Assembly: GCF_011386835.1 (NCBI RefSeq)
Contig: NC_088798.1
Location: forward strand, 558,001 to 622,000
Source: Chrysemys picta bellii
Taxonomy: Eukaryota > Chordata > Testudines > Emydidae
Length of the DNA stretch: 64,000 bases
Direction of reading: 5' to 3'
Numbering within the stretch: the first letter of the stretch is position 1; each line of letters opens with the position of its first letter. Under the pieces are notes generated by a model. That model did not search any database, was not told the DNA's origin, and was given only the letters and a program-made list of their open reading frames with translations. The translations under genes and the position numbers were made by a program. Below are positions 1 to 10,320 of this stretch, piece after piece.

Positions 1-792
1 ATTAGCCCATTGAACTTGCTTAATTGTCCGCATACAGCAAAGTGGTCTCTTGCCACAGCCATAGTGACTGCCCAAATGTAGCTAAAAACTTCTTGATGTT
101 GCTTATCTGCCAAGGTTGCTTTTTGTAGTAAGAATAGTCTCCTACTTGACACTGGTCTGTCAGCTTTCACGGGATCCAGGTAAGTCTTTCCATGTTCCTC
201 TAGCTCACAGCTGTTTGAGTGACACTGATCTCCGTGACAGCAGGTCTGCTATTGTCAGATTTTCACCAAGAATATATTCAGCGACTGCGTTAAATCACAT
301 TAGCCTAATCAAAAGACGTTGGTATCTCAGCTTTACTTGATCCAGGTCCTTCCTATTGATAAAGGTCCCAGAAGGATTATTGTTGGTTATCAGCTTAAAG
401 GAACCCAACCCACACAGCTAGCTATAGACGTTCTCCCATGCCCATACTCTCGCCTGGCATGCCTCTTCAATCGGAGCATGTTGTTTTTCTGCTTCTCTAA
501 GTGCACGAGGCAGAAGGAACTGGCTTCCACTCAGCTCCATGTCATTGTAACAGTACACCACCAACAATAACAGTCAAGTAAAGTAAACAGCTGCTGGCGT
601 CAGTACTGACTCTTGGGAGTTTGTTTAAAACTGGAGCAGCAGAGATCTTTGCTTTTACCTTTTTGAAGAGAGTCTCCTGGTTTGGCCCCAGAGCCGGGAT
701 GCATTGGACCTTACTGGTTCCTTCAAGGGGGTTGTCACTGTAGAAAAGTCTTGCTGGTATTAGCCAAGATAATCCCCAGCATGTGTCTCAGG
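1..792. other. Unassigned low-copy sequence
   Basis: No splice-flanked open frame, known repeat or tandem array is recognised. The open frames here are short and overlap on both strands. Two segments near 160-190 and 335-365 share words such as gatccaggt, which may mark an old diverged repeat. Confidence 0.4.
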
Positions 793-1250
793 CAGGGCCG
801 GCTCCAGGCACCAGCCGAGCAAGCTCGTGCTTGGGGCGGCAGATTCTGTGGGGCGGCATTCCGTCCAATCCTAGGGCGGCACGGCCGCTTTTTGTTTGTT
901 TGTTTGTTTTGTTCGCCGATCCGGCCGCCTTGTAAGGGGCGGCAGCGCGGAGGAGGGAAGTGCCCTGCTGGGAGCGGGCTGCGCGCTCGGTCTGCCCCAG
1001 CCGGTGCCAGGTCTGCAGCAAGCCCGGCAGGGCAGCCCGCGTCCTTCCCACCCCGCTGACCAGAGCGACGCAGAGACCCCCCGGCAGGCGGCGCGGCAGT
1101 CGGGGCTGTGTGGTGAGCGCCCCGCTGAAGCCCTGGCCACGCCCCTTCTCTCTCTCCCCCCGCTCCCTCCCTCTCCCTCCCGCGCTAGCTGGAGCATGTC
1201 TGCAGCGCAGGGAGTCCCCCTGCACCCTGGCTCCGGCTGCGCCACAGGGG
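793..1250 (+). mobile_element. hAT-like element, CAGGGCCGGCTC terminus, right end unclear
   Basis: It opens with the 12-bp terminus CAGGGCCGGCTC followed by the head seen at 6150 and 13072 (caggcaccag...gcttggggcggc). The interior is very GC-rich. No matching GAGCCGGCCCTG end or 8-bp duplication was found, so the right boundary near 1250 is a guess. It has no coding capacity. The open frames on both strands here follow from base composition. Confidence 0.55.
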
Positions 1251-1311
1251 TTTTTTTATTTTATTTTATTATTATTTTTGCTTTGCTGTTCTGGTGGCCC
1301 TGGTCTCAGGA

Positions 1312-1520
1312 CTGGTACCCTGGCTGGTGCATTCAATGCTCTAATTGCTTTTACTTTTTCCGGACTAGGACTAATTCCATCTTTGTGTATCTGTCCCAAA
1401 AATTCAATTTGATCTAGGCAGAAAACACACTTTATTTAGCTTGAGTCTGGCCCCACGGATTAAGCTCAGAACTTCATTGAGGGTTTTGTCACGGTCTTCC
1501 GTTGATGACTTGTATACTTG
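1312..1520 (-). pseudogene. Ty3/gypsy reverse transcriptase fragment
   Basis: Read on the minus strand, about 70 codons match the end of a Ty3/gypsy reverse transcriptase. A block reading DKTLNEVLSLIRGARLKLN is followed, after a small frameshift near 1425, by CVFCLDQIEFLGQ and then DGISPSPEKVKAIRALNAPA. The palm active-site motif YxDD lies upstream and is not preserved. No protease, integrase or LTR could be joined to it, so this is a dead remnant. The clade differs from, or is not shown to match, the Gmr1-like element at 39 kb. Confidence 0.7.
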
Positions 1521-2083
1521 TTAAACGCTGCAATAGAGGTCTCTCTATGAGATGGGGAGCAGGCAGATACCGGACACAGCATTGGTATATAATACTTTAA
1601 ATGCTTTTTATTGATTACAAAACAAACCTTACTCACTCCACATTCACACCCCAAACATACTATACCAGAGTTCAAAGGTCAGAATGGTCCCGATGGCCAG
1701 TCGAGATTCCTTCCGATCATAAGATCATAAGATGCGGGGAGCAAGCAAAAACCACATCTGTATCCACATGGGATTCTGGATCAATAAACGACTCCAATTT
1801 GTAGAAGTTATAGGCAACCATTTATAGTTCATTTATCGGTTCTTTGCTTTTGTTTACTAGGCCTTCTACCCGCACAATTCCAAAGAGAAAATCCTGGGCG
1901 AGCCACCATGATGTAAGGCAGGCCATTTTTTTCAATTTTTAAACAATTTTTTATCAGTCCCACTCGTGGTGGTGTTTTTCTTTTCTGAATTTCCATATTT
2001 TTTTCTGAACATAACAAGATTATTTTTGCACAAATAGTTTTAATAGTCCTTGACCTTAAGTTCTTGCTTCAGTTGCCAACTTG
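1521..2083. other. AT-rich sequence, possibly LTR or non-coding part of a retroelement
   Basis: The stretch adjoins the gypsy RT fragment and contains TATA-like words (tatataatac near 1586) and poly-T runs. No terminal repeats or target duplication were found. It may be non-coding retroelement sequence, but I cannot assign it. Confidence 0.25.
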
Positions 2084-2166
2084 CAACGCGTGAGCAGGGG
2101 GTTGGACTAGATGACCTCTTGAGGTCCCTTTCAACTCTGATATTCTATGATTCTATGATTCTATGA
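2084..2166 (+). mobile_element. CR1 LINE 3' end, severely 5'-truncated
   Basis: About 83 bp match the end of CR1: ggttggactagatgacctc, then gaggtccctttcaactctga, then three copies of the octamer ATTCTATG. CR1 copies in reptiles and birds are usually cut short at the 5' end and finish in such short octamer arrays instead of poly-A. Confidence 0.9.
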
Positions 2167-2227
2167 TTTATGTTAAGCACGTGTCATTCATACCAGGTCT
2201 CAATGACCTATAACATATTACATGAAT

Positions 2228-2272
2228 ATATGAATCACAATGCGTATATGTGTGTGTGTGTATGTATGTGTG

Positions 2273-2312
<40 letters not shown>
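2228..2312. repeat. TG/TA microsatellite
   Basis: An alternating purine-pyrimidine run moves from TATGTGTG words into a pure (TA)n tract of roughly 30 bp at about 2281-2310. Confidence 0.9.
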
Positions 2313-2315
<3 letters not shown>

Positions 2316-3122
2316 CCGACATTCCCTCCACTTAATACATGATTAATGCCATTAATTATTGTATCACTTTATAATTTTGCAAGCAATTTAATTTTATATA
2401 TTACTTGCTTTAAAAATGTTGTTGCTTTTTTATTTGGCAGTATAAACATAGCATAATAAAGGTTAACAAAATTATTAATGCAAATATTATGACAATAGGA
2501 TGTAGTGGTAAATTTAGAAGAGTTGTGACACTGGGAGACCATTTTTTAAAAATATTATACTAATGAGAAATTGCCATTTAAAAAAAATATTTGACCATTG
2601 TGGATTAAAATGTTTATTTTTTTCTTAGCTGAGCAGACTTAGATAAATAAATCCCTTCTGATACGACAGTTACGTTTGCACCCATACGTATTTACATCTA
2701 TTTTAAAATTAGCAGTCTTTCTACAGATACTCAGCTCCACCCTCCAGGCTGGCTCTGTGTAATCACACATGATTGATTTCCCCCTCTCCCCCATCGTTCC
2801 CACATCTTGGGCTCCTGCTCTAAAAAGGGCGACATTTTGCCTGGGGTTGACACCACATTGCCTTTGAGGATTTACTACAATTGCTTTTGCAACTGTGCTG
2901 TGATTCCTATCGTGTAAGTCACTTCCTTAAGGCTTATTTCTGGCAGTCACTGGTCTCGGTTTTGATTTTTAATCACCTCTGATTGCCTTGCCGTTTCTGT
3001 GGCTGTGTGAAGGGTTAAATCTCCCTCCATTCAGTTTCTCTGACAGGCCCTTGTTTGATGCCAGTCACGACTCTGTCTCTAGTGCGCTTTTCTCTTTTGT
3101 CTTCAAAATCTCAGCTTTCTGC
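2313..3122. other. AT-rich then mixed low-copy sequence
   Basis: AT-rich sequence to about 2700, then ordinary composition up to the LTR boundary. No coding region or repeat is recognised. Confidence 0.35.
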
Positions 3123-4312
3123 TGTGGCGGGTTGGATCACAGAAATCCTCTTGGGAACTGCCAACTGATGTGCCAAGAGTATTGCCCCTGCTTTCCCTGC
3201 CAGCCTGGGACTCCAAAACCCTGACTTGTTGAGCCAGACATGCCCGTCTGCTCCAACACAGACCCAGAATCTGAACCACGTGCCCCAAAGCTGCAGACTT
3301 AACTGAAAGCAATTTAAGAAGTGTTCCTGTCTTTAACACTCAGATGCCCAACTCCCAATGGGGTCTAAACCCCAATGAGGTCCAAACCCCAAATAATTTA
3401 AGACTGTATAAAGCTTATGCAAGGTAAACTCATAAATTGTTCGCCCTCTATAACACTGATAGAGAGATATGCACAGCTGTTTCCCCCTCTCCCCCCCAGG
3501 TATTAATACATACTCTGGGTTAATTAATAAGTAAAAAGTGATTTCATTCAATACAGAAAGTAGGATTTAAGTGGCTCCAAGTAATAGCAGACAGAACAAA
3601 GTGAATTACCAAGCAAAATAAAATAGAACACTCAAGTCTATGTCTCAGAAAACTGAATACAGATAAAAACCTCACCCAGTAAGCTTCCTTTTACAGACTA
3701 GTCTCCTTCTAGTCTGGTCCAGCAATCACTCACACCCACTGTAGTTACTGTCCTTTATTCCAGTTTCTTTCAGGTATCCTTGGGGGTGGAGAGGCTATCT
3801 CTTGAGCCAGCTGAAGACAAAATGGAGGGGGTTGCCCAGGGATTTAAATAGACTTTCTCTTGTGGGTGGAGACCCCCTCCTCTCGCCTATGCAAAGTCCA
3901 GCTCCAAGATGGAGTTTTGAAGTTACATGGGAAAGTCACATGTCCATGCATGACTCAGTTTTTACCAGCCAAGCCACATCCCTAGGAAGGCTCAGATGTG
4001 GATTGGTGTCTTCAAGTTCATTGTTGGCTTAAGTGGTTCTTGACTGGGCATTTAATTTGCACATTCCCTTTTCAAGAAGCTGACCAAATGCTCTTCTAGG
4101 CTAGTTAAAATCAAGCAAGTACACAGCCAATATTCATAACTTCGAATACAAAAATGACACACGCATACAAAAAGGATGAATAGATTCAGTAGATCATAAC
4201 CTTTACATAGATATGTTACGTTGCATATGTAGCATAAAACATGTTCCAGTTGTGTCATATCTATACATTCATAAGCGTATTTCCATAAAGCCTTATGGGG
4301 ATCACTGTCACG
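3123..4312 (-). mobile_element. Solo LTR of an endogenous retroelement (1190 bp)
   Basis: The element starts TGTGGCGGG and ends GTCACG, a near-canonical TG...CA pair. A perfect 5-bp target duplication TCTGC flanks it (3118-3122 and 4313-4317). On the minus strand an AATAAA signal lies at about 3752 (TTTATT on the plus strand), downstream of a TATA-like TATTTAAAT at about 3843, which fits minus orientation. No gag, pol or env sequence is attached, so it is a solo LTR from LTR-LTR recombination. Confidence 0.85.
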
Positions 4313-4317
4313 TCTGC

Positions 4318-5405
4318 CAGGTCACACAAGCCTCGTAGAAAAAACTCCACAGGCTGCCCAGGTATTTGGACACACTGGTAGGCACATGCTCCTTCACATC
4401 CCATTACGCTGCTGAGGTATAAAATGCTCCTCACACTTAGCCAGCACCACAGCGTAACTGTTCTCAGGGCTCCTTGCCAAAGGCAAAGGATTGAAAGAGG
4501 CCTTCAGCTTCCCCGTCCCTGGCCTAGACGAGGAACGTGCCTGTACCTCTCCAGGCTCTGCAGGGCGTGTGGCTGCCATGTGAAAACATGCAAACCATTC
4601 CCTCCAGCCTGGGCTGTCGATGCTGATTCTCTCTGAGGCACCCAACTGTGGCATTGGGACGAAATTCTGCAGGTCTATTGTTGTCGGGTTAGTGACAGAG
4701 GCAAAATGGACACCGCCGCCGGCAACCTTATTGCAAAAAATAACCTCGATTGCCTCCAGCACGCCGTAAAGATGTGCTGCGGTGGGCTCCTCACAGTGCC
4801 ACCTCATCACTAAACAGGGTAATGCTGTTTAAACTTTCCTTCTCTGTCTGTGCGCACGAGCTGGAGCTCCTGTCCGGCCACAGCTCCTGGGAGCAGGCCC
4901 TGGGCCTCGTCCGTTACCCAGCGCGTCAGCTGTATGGAAGTCGCATTGCAATCTACAGCGCTAAACGCATCCCTTTCCATTTGTGCTGGTTGATTCCCCA
5001 GGGAGCCCACTCGGGAGCGAACACTGATCTCCCTCCAGACGCGCCTCGTCCCCTTCAGAGGCTCTGTGCCTGGCCCCTCTGCTCCGAGTGCCTCGTGCCT
5101 CGTGCTCCGCTGGCTACCGGCCCAGTGAAGCAGCTACCGGGTAAGAGCCGTAGGTCAACTCTTCACCCTGAGACTTCCCCTCCTCGCCCAGGTCGCTGCC
5201 TTAGGACTCTGCAGCCCCACGATGGAGGCTGGGCAAAGCTGCTCTCGCTGCAGCCAGAGAGGCTGCCAGGCCACTGCACGTGGCTGGGATGGCAGCCGGC
5301 AGAACGTCCGCCACAGACGAAGCCAGTTCAGGGCATCTCCAAGCGGGCGCTGCTGAGGGTCCGCTTCAAGCCAGCAAGGAAAGATGCCCCAGGGCCTCAT
5401 CCCCA
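4318..5405. other. Low-copy GC-rich sequence without recognised gene
   Basis: Several open frames overlap in both orientations, including one of 274 codons at 4750-5574 that runs on into the adjoining hAT element. None contains a recognisable domain. I see no repeat. Confidence 0.4.
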
Positions 5406-5875
5406 TAGGGTTACCATACGTCCGGTTTTTCCCGGACATGTCCGGCTTTTCGGCAATCAAACCCCCGTCCGGGGGGAATTGCCAAAAAGCCGAACATGTC
5501 CGGGAAAATGCCGGCCGGGCACTTCCCCTCCCGCGGCTGCTCTGCTCCTCCCCCAACTCTTCGGCTCTGTTTAAGAGCCGAGCGCTACGGGCTTTGGGCA
5601 GCCCCCATGCCTCCGGACCCTGCGCCGCCGGAGCCCGGGAGGGGAAGTGCCCGGCCGGGGGCGCAGGGTCTGGGGGCTGCCCGGCAAACCGTGAAGCCGG
5701 TAGCACTCGGGCAGCCCTTTTCGCGTGGCTGGGAGTGGGAGGGAGGAGGGGGCGGAGTTAGGGCAGGGTTGGGGCGGGGAAGGGGCGGAGTTGGGGCGGG
5801 GCGGGGGTGGGAAATGGGCGGGGCCAGGGCCCCGTGGAAGGTCCTCTTTTTTATTTGTTAAATATGGTAACCCTA
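5406..5875 (+). mobile_element. hAT-like MITE, TAGGGTTACCATA ends (470 bp)
   Basis: The inverted termini are TAGGGTTACCATA at the left and TATGGTAACCCTA at the right. An 8-bp duplication CATCCCCA flanks the element (5398-5405 and 5876-5883). The left part is a foldback: a cccggacatgtccggctttt arm faces gccgaacatgtccggg. The GC-rich right part has no coding capacity. The 8-bp duplication is typical of hAT transposition. Related copies lie at 30705-30960 and 37779-38369. Confidence 0.85.
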
Positions 5876-6149
5876 CATCCCCATGTAACTGCAGGTCTGG
5901 CCAGCAGCCTGGGACGTGGGTCGGATGAGCCTTTCCTTTCCCGAGGGCTTAGCATCTGGACCCCAGAGGGGTCTGTGGGACTTCCATGCTCTTGGCAAGG
6001 TGCCCACACTGAAAATCCAGCCCCACTCCTGCATTTCCACAGCGCCAGGCAGGGGCACTGGGCAGCCTGGGGCTGGTGCAGAAAAGCAGTTTGTCCTGCA
6101 GTGACTCTAGAGCGCAGGTACCAACCTCAGGGCACTGGTAGGAACCAGG
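5876..6149. other. Low-copy spacer between two hAT-like elements
   Basis: No feature is recognised beyond the 8-bp duplications that belong to the flanking elements. Confidence 0.4.
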
Positions 6150-6417
6150 CAGGGCCGGCTCCAGGCACCAACCCACCAAGCATGTGCTTGGGGCGGCGCC
6201 TGGAGGGAGGCCGCGCGGCGGGGCCCCAGCCGGGCTCCCCGCCCTCCCCCCGGTGCTCCGGCTGGTCAGGGAGAGCGGCCCTGCTCCCGGCGCTCTGGCC
6301 GCCGGGGGCTCTCTGCCCTCCCCCCGGCACTCTGGCCGCTCTCCCCTGCCGCGCTGGGGTGGGGTGCAGCGGGTGGCTTTTTTGCCTAGGGTGGCAAAAA
6401 AGCCAGAGCCAGCCCTA
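6150..6417 (+). mobile_element. hAT-like MITE, CAGGGCCGGCTC ends (268 bp)
   Basis: It starts CAGGGCCGGCTCC and ends in a slightly decayed GCCAGCCCTA. A perfect 8-bp target duplication GAACCAGG lies at 6142-6149 and 6418-6425. The interior shares its head and tail with the larger copy at 13072 (gtggcaaaaaagccagagcc) but holds fewer internal GC-rich repeats. Confidence 0.9.
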
Positions 6418-6422
6418 GAACC

Positions 6423-6731
6423 AGGGCACAAATCCCAAACCGGCTGTGAGCTCTATACTTGGATTTCACCAACCAATTATGGAGTGTGAACTGCCCAGGT
6501 ACTGTAACAGCCTTGCCATGGAGTCATTGACAGGTCCTGGGGTGTTCCGACCTGTCTCGCCACCCCAGTTAGCCTGCCTGTGTGATAGATTGTCCCCTAC
6601 ACCAAGGATCACAGCAACATTCAAGTCACTCCCCATCCCAAGGGACCTGTCGCCCTTAGACTCAATTGCAATTGCACCTTAGACTCACACCACAGGCATA
6701 AATTCTCCAAAGATGTATTAAAAGGAAAAGG
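6423..6731 (-). mobile_element. LTR-like repeat family F, left part
   Basis: This sequence is clearly homologous to 27590-27915, sharing cactccccatcccaa and cagccttgccatggagtca. The copy stops at about 6731, where a minus-strand LINE begins, and a piece of the same family resumes at about 8936. I infer the LINE inserted into it. The family looks like an LTR because an antisense AATAAA lies in the 27-kb copy. Confidence 0.55.
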
Positions 6732-8935
6732 TCCATCTAGCCCAGTATCCTGTCTTCTGACTGTGGCCAGTGCCAGGTGCTTCAGAGGGACTGAACAGAA
6801 CATAGCAATTATCAAGTGATCCCCCTATTGTCCAGTCCCAGCGTCTGGCAGTCAGAGTTTTAGGGACATCCAGAGCATGAGGTTGCATCCCTGACCCTCT
6901 TGGCTAATAGCCATGAACTTATCTAATTCTTTTTTGAACCCAGTTATAGTTTTGGCCTTCACAACATCCCCTGGCAACGAGTTTCACAGGTTGCATGTGC
7001 GTTGTGTGTAAAAATACTTCCTTATGTTTGTATTAAACCTGCCACCTAGTAATTTCATTGAGTGACCCCTGGTTCTTGTGTTATGAGAAGGAGTAAATAA
7101 CACTTTCTTATTCACTTTCTCCACACCAGTCATGATTTTATAGACCTCTATCATATCCCCCCTTAGTTGTCTCTTTTCCAACAGTCGCAGTCTTTTTAAT
7201 CTCTCCTCATATGGAAGCTGTTTCATACCCTGATCATTTCTGTTGCTCTTCTCTGTACCTTTTCCAATTCTAATATATCTTTCTTGAGATGAGGCAACCA
7301 GAACTGCACGGAGTATTCAAGATGTGGGTGTACCATGGATTTATACAGTGGTAGTATGATATTTACTGTGTTATATTACCTATCCCTTACCCAATGGTTC
7401 TTAAAATTCAGTTCACTCAGCTCAGTGGTTTGCGCATTGGCCTGCTAAACCCACGGTTGTGAGTTCAATCCTTGAGGGGGCCACTTAGGGAACTCCCACA
7501 AAATCAGTACTTGGTCCTGCTAGTGAAGGCAGGGGGCTGGACTCCATGACCTTTCAAGGTCCCTTCCAGTTCTAGGAGATGGGATATCTCCATTAATTTT
7601 ATTGACTGCCGCTGCACATTGAGTAGATGTTTTCAGAGAACTAGCCACAATGACTCCAAGATCTCTTTCTTGAATAGTCACAGCTAATTTAGACCTCATA
7701 ATTTTGTATGTATAGTTGGGATTATGTTTTCCAAAGTGCATTACTTTGCATTTATCAACACTGAATTTCATCTGCCATTTTGTTGCCCAGTCACCCAGTT
7801 TTGTGAGAGCCCTTTGAAACACTTCTCTGTCAGCTTTGGATTTAACTATCTTGAGTAGTTTTGTATTGTCTACAAATGTTGCCAGCTCGCTGTTTACCCC
7901 TTTTTCCAGATCATTTATGAATATGTTGAATAGGTCTGGGCCCAGTACAGACCCCTGGGGGACACCACTATTTATCTCTCTCCTTTGTAAAAATTGACCA
8001 TTTATTCTTACTCTTTGTTTTCTGTCTTTTAACCAGTGGCTGATCCATGAAAGGACCTTCCCTCGTATCCCATGACAGCTCACTTTGCTTAAGAGTCTTT
8101 GGTGAGAGACTTTGTCAAAGGCTTTCTGAAAATCTAAGTACATATATCCACTGGATCCCCCTTGTCCAGATGCTTATTGACCCCCTAAAACAATTATAAT
8201 AGATTGGTGAGGCATGAGTTCCCTTTACAAAAGATGTGTAGGCTCTTCCCCAACATATTGTGTTTATCTATTTGTCTGATAATTCTGTTCTTTACTAGAG
8301 TTTCTACCAATTTGCCAGGTACTGAAGTTAGGCTTTCTGGCTTGTAATTGCCAGGATTGTCTCTCTGGAGTCTTTTTCTTAAACATTGGTGTCATGTTAG
8401 CGATATTCCACGCATCTGGTACAGAGGCTGATTTAAGTTGTAGGTTACATACCACAGTTAATAGTTCTGCAATTTCATCTCTCAGGTCTTTCAGAACTCT
8501 TGGATGAATACCATCTGGTCCTGGTGACTTATTACTGTTTAATTTATTGATTTTTGTTCCAAAACTTCCTCTAATGATACCTCAATCTGGGACAGTTCCT
8601 CAGACTTGTCACCTAAAAAGAATGGCTCAGGTGTGGGAATTTCATCTGCAGTGAAAATCAATGCGAAGAATTCATTTAGCTTCTCTGCAATGGTCTTGTC
8701 TTCCTCGAGTGCTCCTTTAGCACCTCGATCATCCAATGGCCCCCACTGATTATTCGTTTGGCAGGCTTCCTGCTGCAGGTGTATTTTAAAACAATTTTCT
8801 CTTAATTTTTGTGTCTTTTGATATTTTCTTTTCAAATTCTTTTGTGGCCAGCGTAACTATACTTTTACACTTGACTTGCCAGAATTGATGTTCCTCTCTG
8901 TTTGTCTCAGTAGGATTTGATTTCCAGTGTTTAAA
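6732..8935 (-). pseudogene. CR1-superfamily LINE ORF2, decayed, minus strand
   Basis: Read on the minus strand this is the reverse transcriptase half of a CR1/L3-like LINE. Pieces in order are 8835-8539 (linker before RT), 8455-8264 (first RT blocks), 8143-7520 (the longest, 207 codons) and 7226-6984 (C-terminal region). The 207-codon piece contains YLDFQKAFDKVSHQRLL, GVPQGSVLGP and NIFINDL. The catalytic FADD box reads FVDN, so the metal-binding aspartate pair is broken even apart from the frameshifts. The endonuclease domain is absent (5' truncation). A tRNA-SINE at 7415-7592 interrupts it. The 3' UTR, at the low-coordinate end, starts near ggtccatctagcccagtatc. Confidence 0.85.
7415..7592 (+). 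mobile_element. tRNA-derived SINE (tortoise pol III type)
   Basis: The head carries pol III box A-like CAGCTCAGTGG and box B-like GTTGTGAGTTCAATCC, spaced as in a tRNA (AGCTCAGTGGTTTG...CTAAACCCACGG). The tail (ggactccatgacctttcaag, gtcccttccagttctaggag) resembles the CR1 3' end, which fits mobilisation by CR1 reverse transcriptase. It splits the minus-strand LINE around it. A clear target duplication was not found. A minus-strand relative lies at 33352-33552. Confidence 0.85.
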
Positions 8936-8996
8936 GGTGAGACCAGGGGACCTTGGCCCGAGCTAGCACCTGGTCTGCCAGCATCACACAGGTTTT
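8936..8996 (-). mobile_element. LTR-like repeat family F, right remnant
   Basis: About 60 bp match 28575-28636, sharing agcacctggtctgccagcat. With 6423-6731 it brackets the LINE. The middle of the element, about 650 bp compared with the 27-kb copy, is missing. Confidence 0.55.
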
Positions 8997-9060
8997 TGGG
9001 GGGTTGGGTTTTTTGGAAAGTTTGCCTCACGACAGAGCTTCACACAAGCTGTGGGGGAGC

Positions 9061-9507
9061 TGTGACGAACTGGGACTGTTCTTACTGTGGTCTTTAAATG
9101 CTGACAGGGGAGTGTGGATAGGATAGTCTGCATTGGGGGATGGGAGACTGGCCTTGAGGGAAGATACCTGAGCATGTAACGTGAGAACCCAGGAAGGGGT
9201 TAGAGGCCAGGTGACACCTTTGCCCAGGAAACTGAACAAAGGCTGTGGGAGGGGTCGCTGAAGAGAGAGTTTTCAGGAGCTGGCTGGGAGGCAGACGGGG
9301 CTCTGACCTCGCAAGGGGGCTGGGGCACCCTGGGACCCCAAGATGGACCTAACTGAGGGGGGTCCTGTTGTCTGTGCCTGCAAGACCTGTCTTGGACTGT
9401 ATTCCTGTCGTCTAAATAAACCTTCTGCTTTACTGGCTGGCTGAGAGTCATGGTGAATTGCAGGAAGCCGGGGGTGCAGGGCCCTGAGTCCCCCATACTC
9501 CATGACA
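9061..9507 (+). mobile_element. Solo LTR, Gmr1-related family (447 bp)
   Basis: It runs from TGTGACGAAC to CATGACA. A perfect 5-bp duplication GGAGC lies at 9056-9060 and 9508-9512. AATAAA at 9415-9420 is followed by ccttctgctttactggctgg, shared with the LTR of the coding element at 39379 and the solo LTR at 46136. No internal sequence remains. Confidence 0.9.
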
Positions 9508-9659
9508 GGAGCGGGGAGAGCCTTGGGTAGTTAACAGGTTCACGCCCTGATGCGAGCCATGTTTTCACAGCCCACTGACTGCAAAGGCCCCGGGAGATGG
9601 TTCTGCTCACCTACAACCATGCTCGGGCAGAAACCCCTCCACTCCTTGGTGTGATGGAT

Positions 9660-10013
9660 GGGGACTGTGCGTGTGCAAACATGCACATATGTGCAGGCGC
9701 ACACTGGATAGTAGCCATGCACTTGCTCTCTCACACACACATCCATGCACATTCCCCCCCCCATGCACACACACATGCACACACACCGGATGGTTGCTCC
9801 CACATGCGTGTGCACACGCCCACAGAGGACAGTAGCCATGCTCACAGACACATGCACCCATGCACGCCCCCCCGTGCAGACACACACTGGATGGTCACCC
9901 CCACCCCCCGTGCACATGCACACACACAAAGGACAGTAGCCATGCTCAGACACACACCTGCACACACATACACTGGACGGTCGCCCCCTGTGTGCAAATA
10001 CAATCGATGGTAG
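9660..10013. repeat. CA-rich minisatellite, first block
   Basis: Imperfect units combine (CA)n runs with a ggatggtagccatgctcaca-like block. The array continues at 11399-11775. A hAT-like element and a solo LTR now separate the two blocks. Open frames rich in His/Thr (plus) or Val/Cys (minus) are artefacts of the CA repeat. Confidence 0.85.
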
Positions 10014-10319
10014 TAGGGTTGCCACCCATCCAGTTTTTGGCTTCTATGTCCAGATACCATTTAGCGTTGCCAGCTGCCGGCTTTGGGAACCTGGCAACCC
10101 TAAATGGCACCTGAACTAAATTCTTTGTTACCACATGGCACGGGGAGGCACCAGCCACTGCTCAGCCAAGGCCACTTCCTATGTGCAGGCAGGTCCTGGA
10201 GACGATCCAGTGAGCCCGGGGAGGAGAGAGCAATGGCGGGGGGGGACCTTGGGGGAACAGGTGGGGCGGGGGCAGGGCCTCGAGGTCCAGTTACTAGGAA
10301 TTCGAAAGGTGGCAACCTA
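10014..10319 (+). mobile_element. hAT-like element, TAGGGTTGCCA ends (306 bp)
   Basis: The termini are TAGGGTTGCCA at the left and TGGCAACCTA at the right. The inner part has a second facing pair (gttgccagctgccgg and ctggcaacccta). It lies in the CA minisatellite. The right flank has been altered by the LTR inserted immediately after it, and I could not confirm the 8-bp duplication. Confidence 0.65.
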
Positions 10320-10320
10320 G

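Noticed and set aside
7415..7592. A genuine tRNA gene
   Set aside because: Box A and box B are tRNA-like, but the acceptor stem does not close and the sequence continues into a CR1-like tail, as in a SINE.
10014..10319. 8-bp duplication for the TAGGGTTGCCA element
   Set aside because: GATGGTAG on the left has no convincing partner on the right, where the LTR insertion and minisatellite variation obscure the flank.
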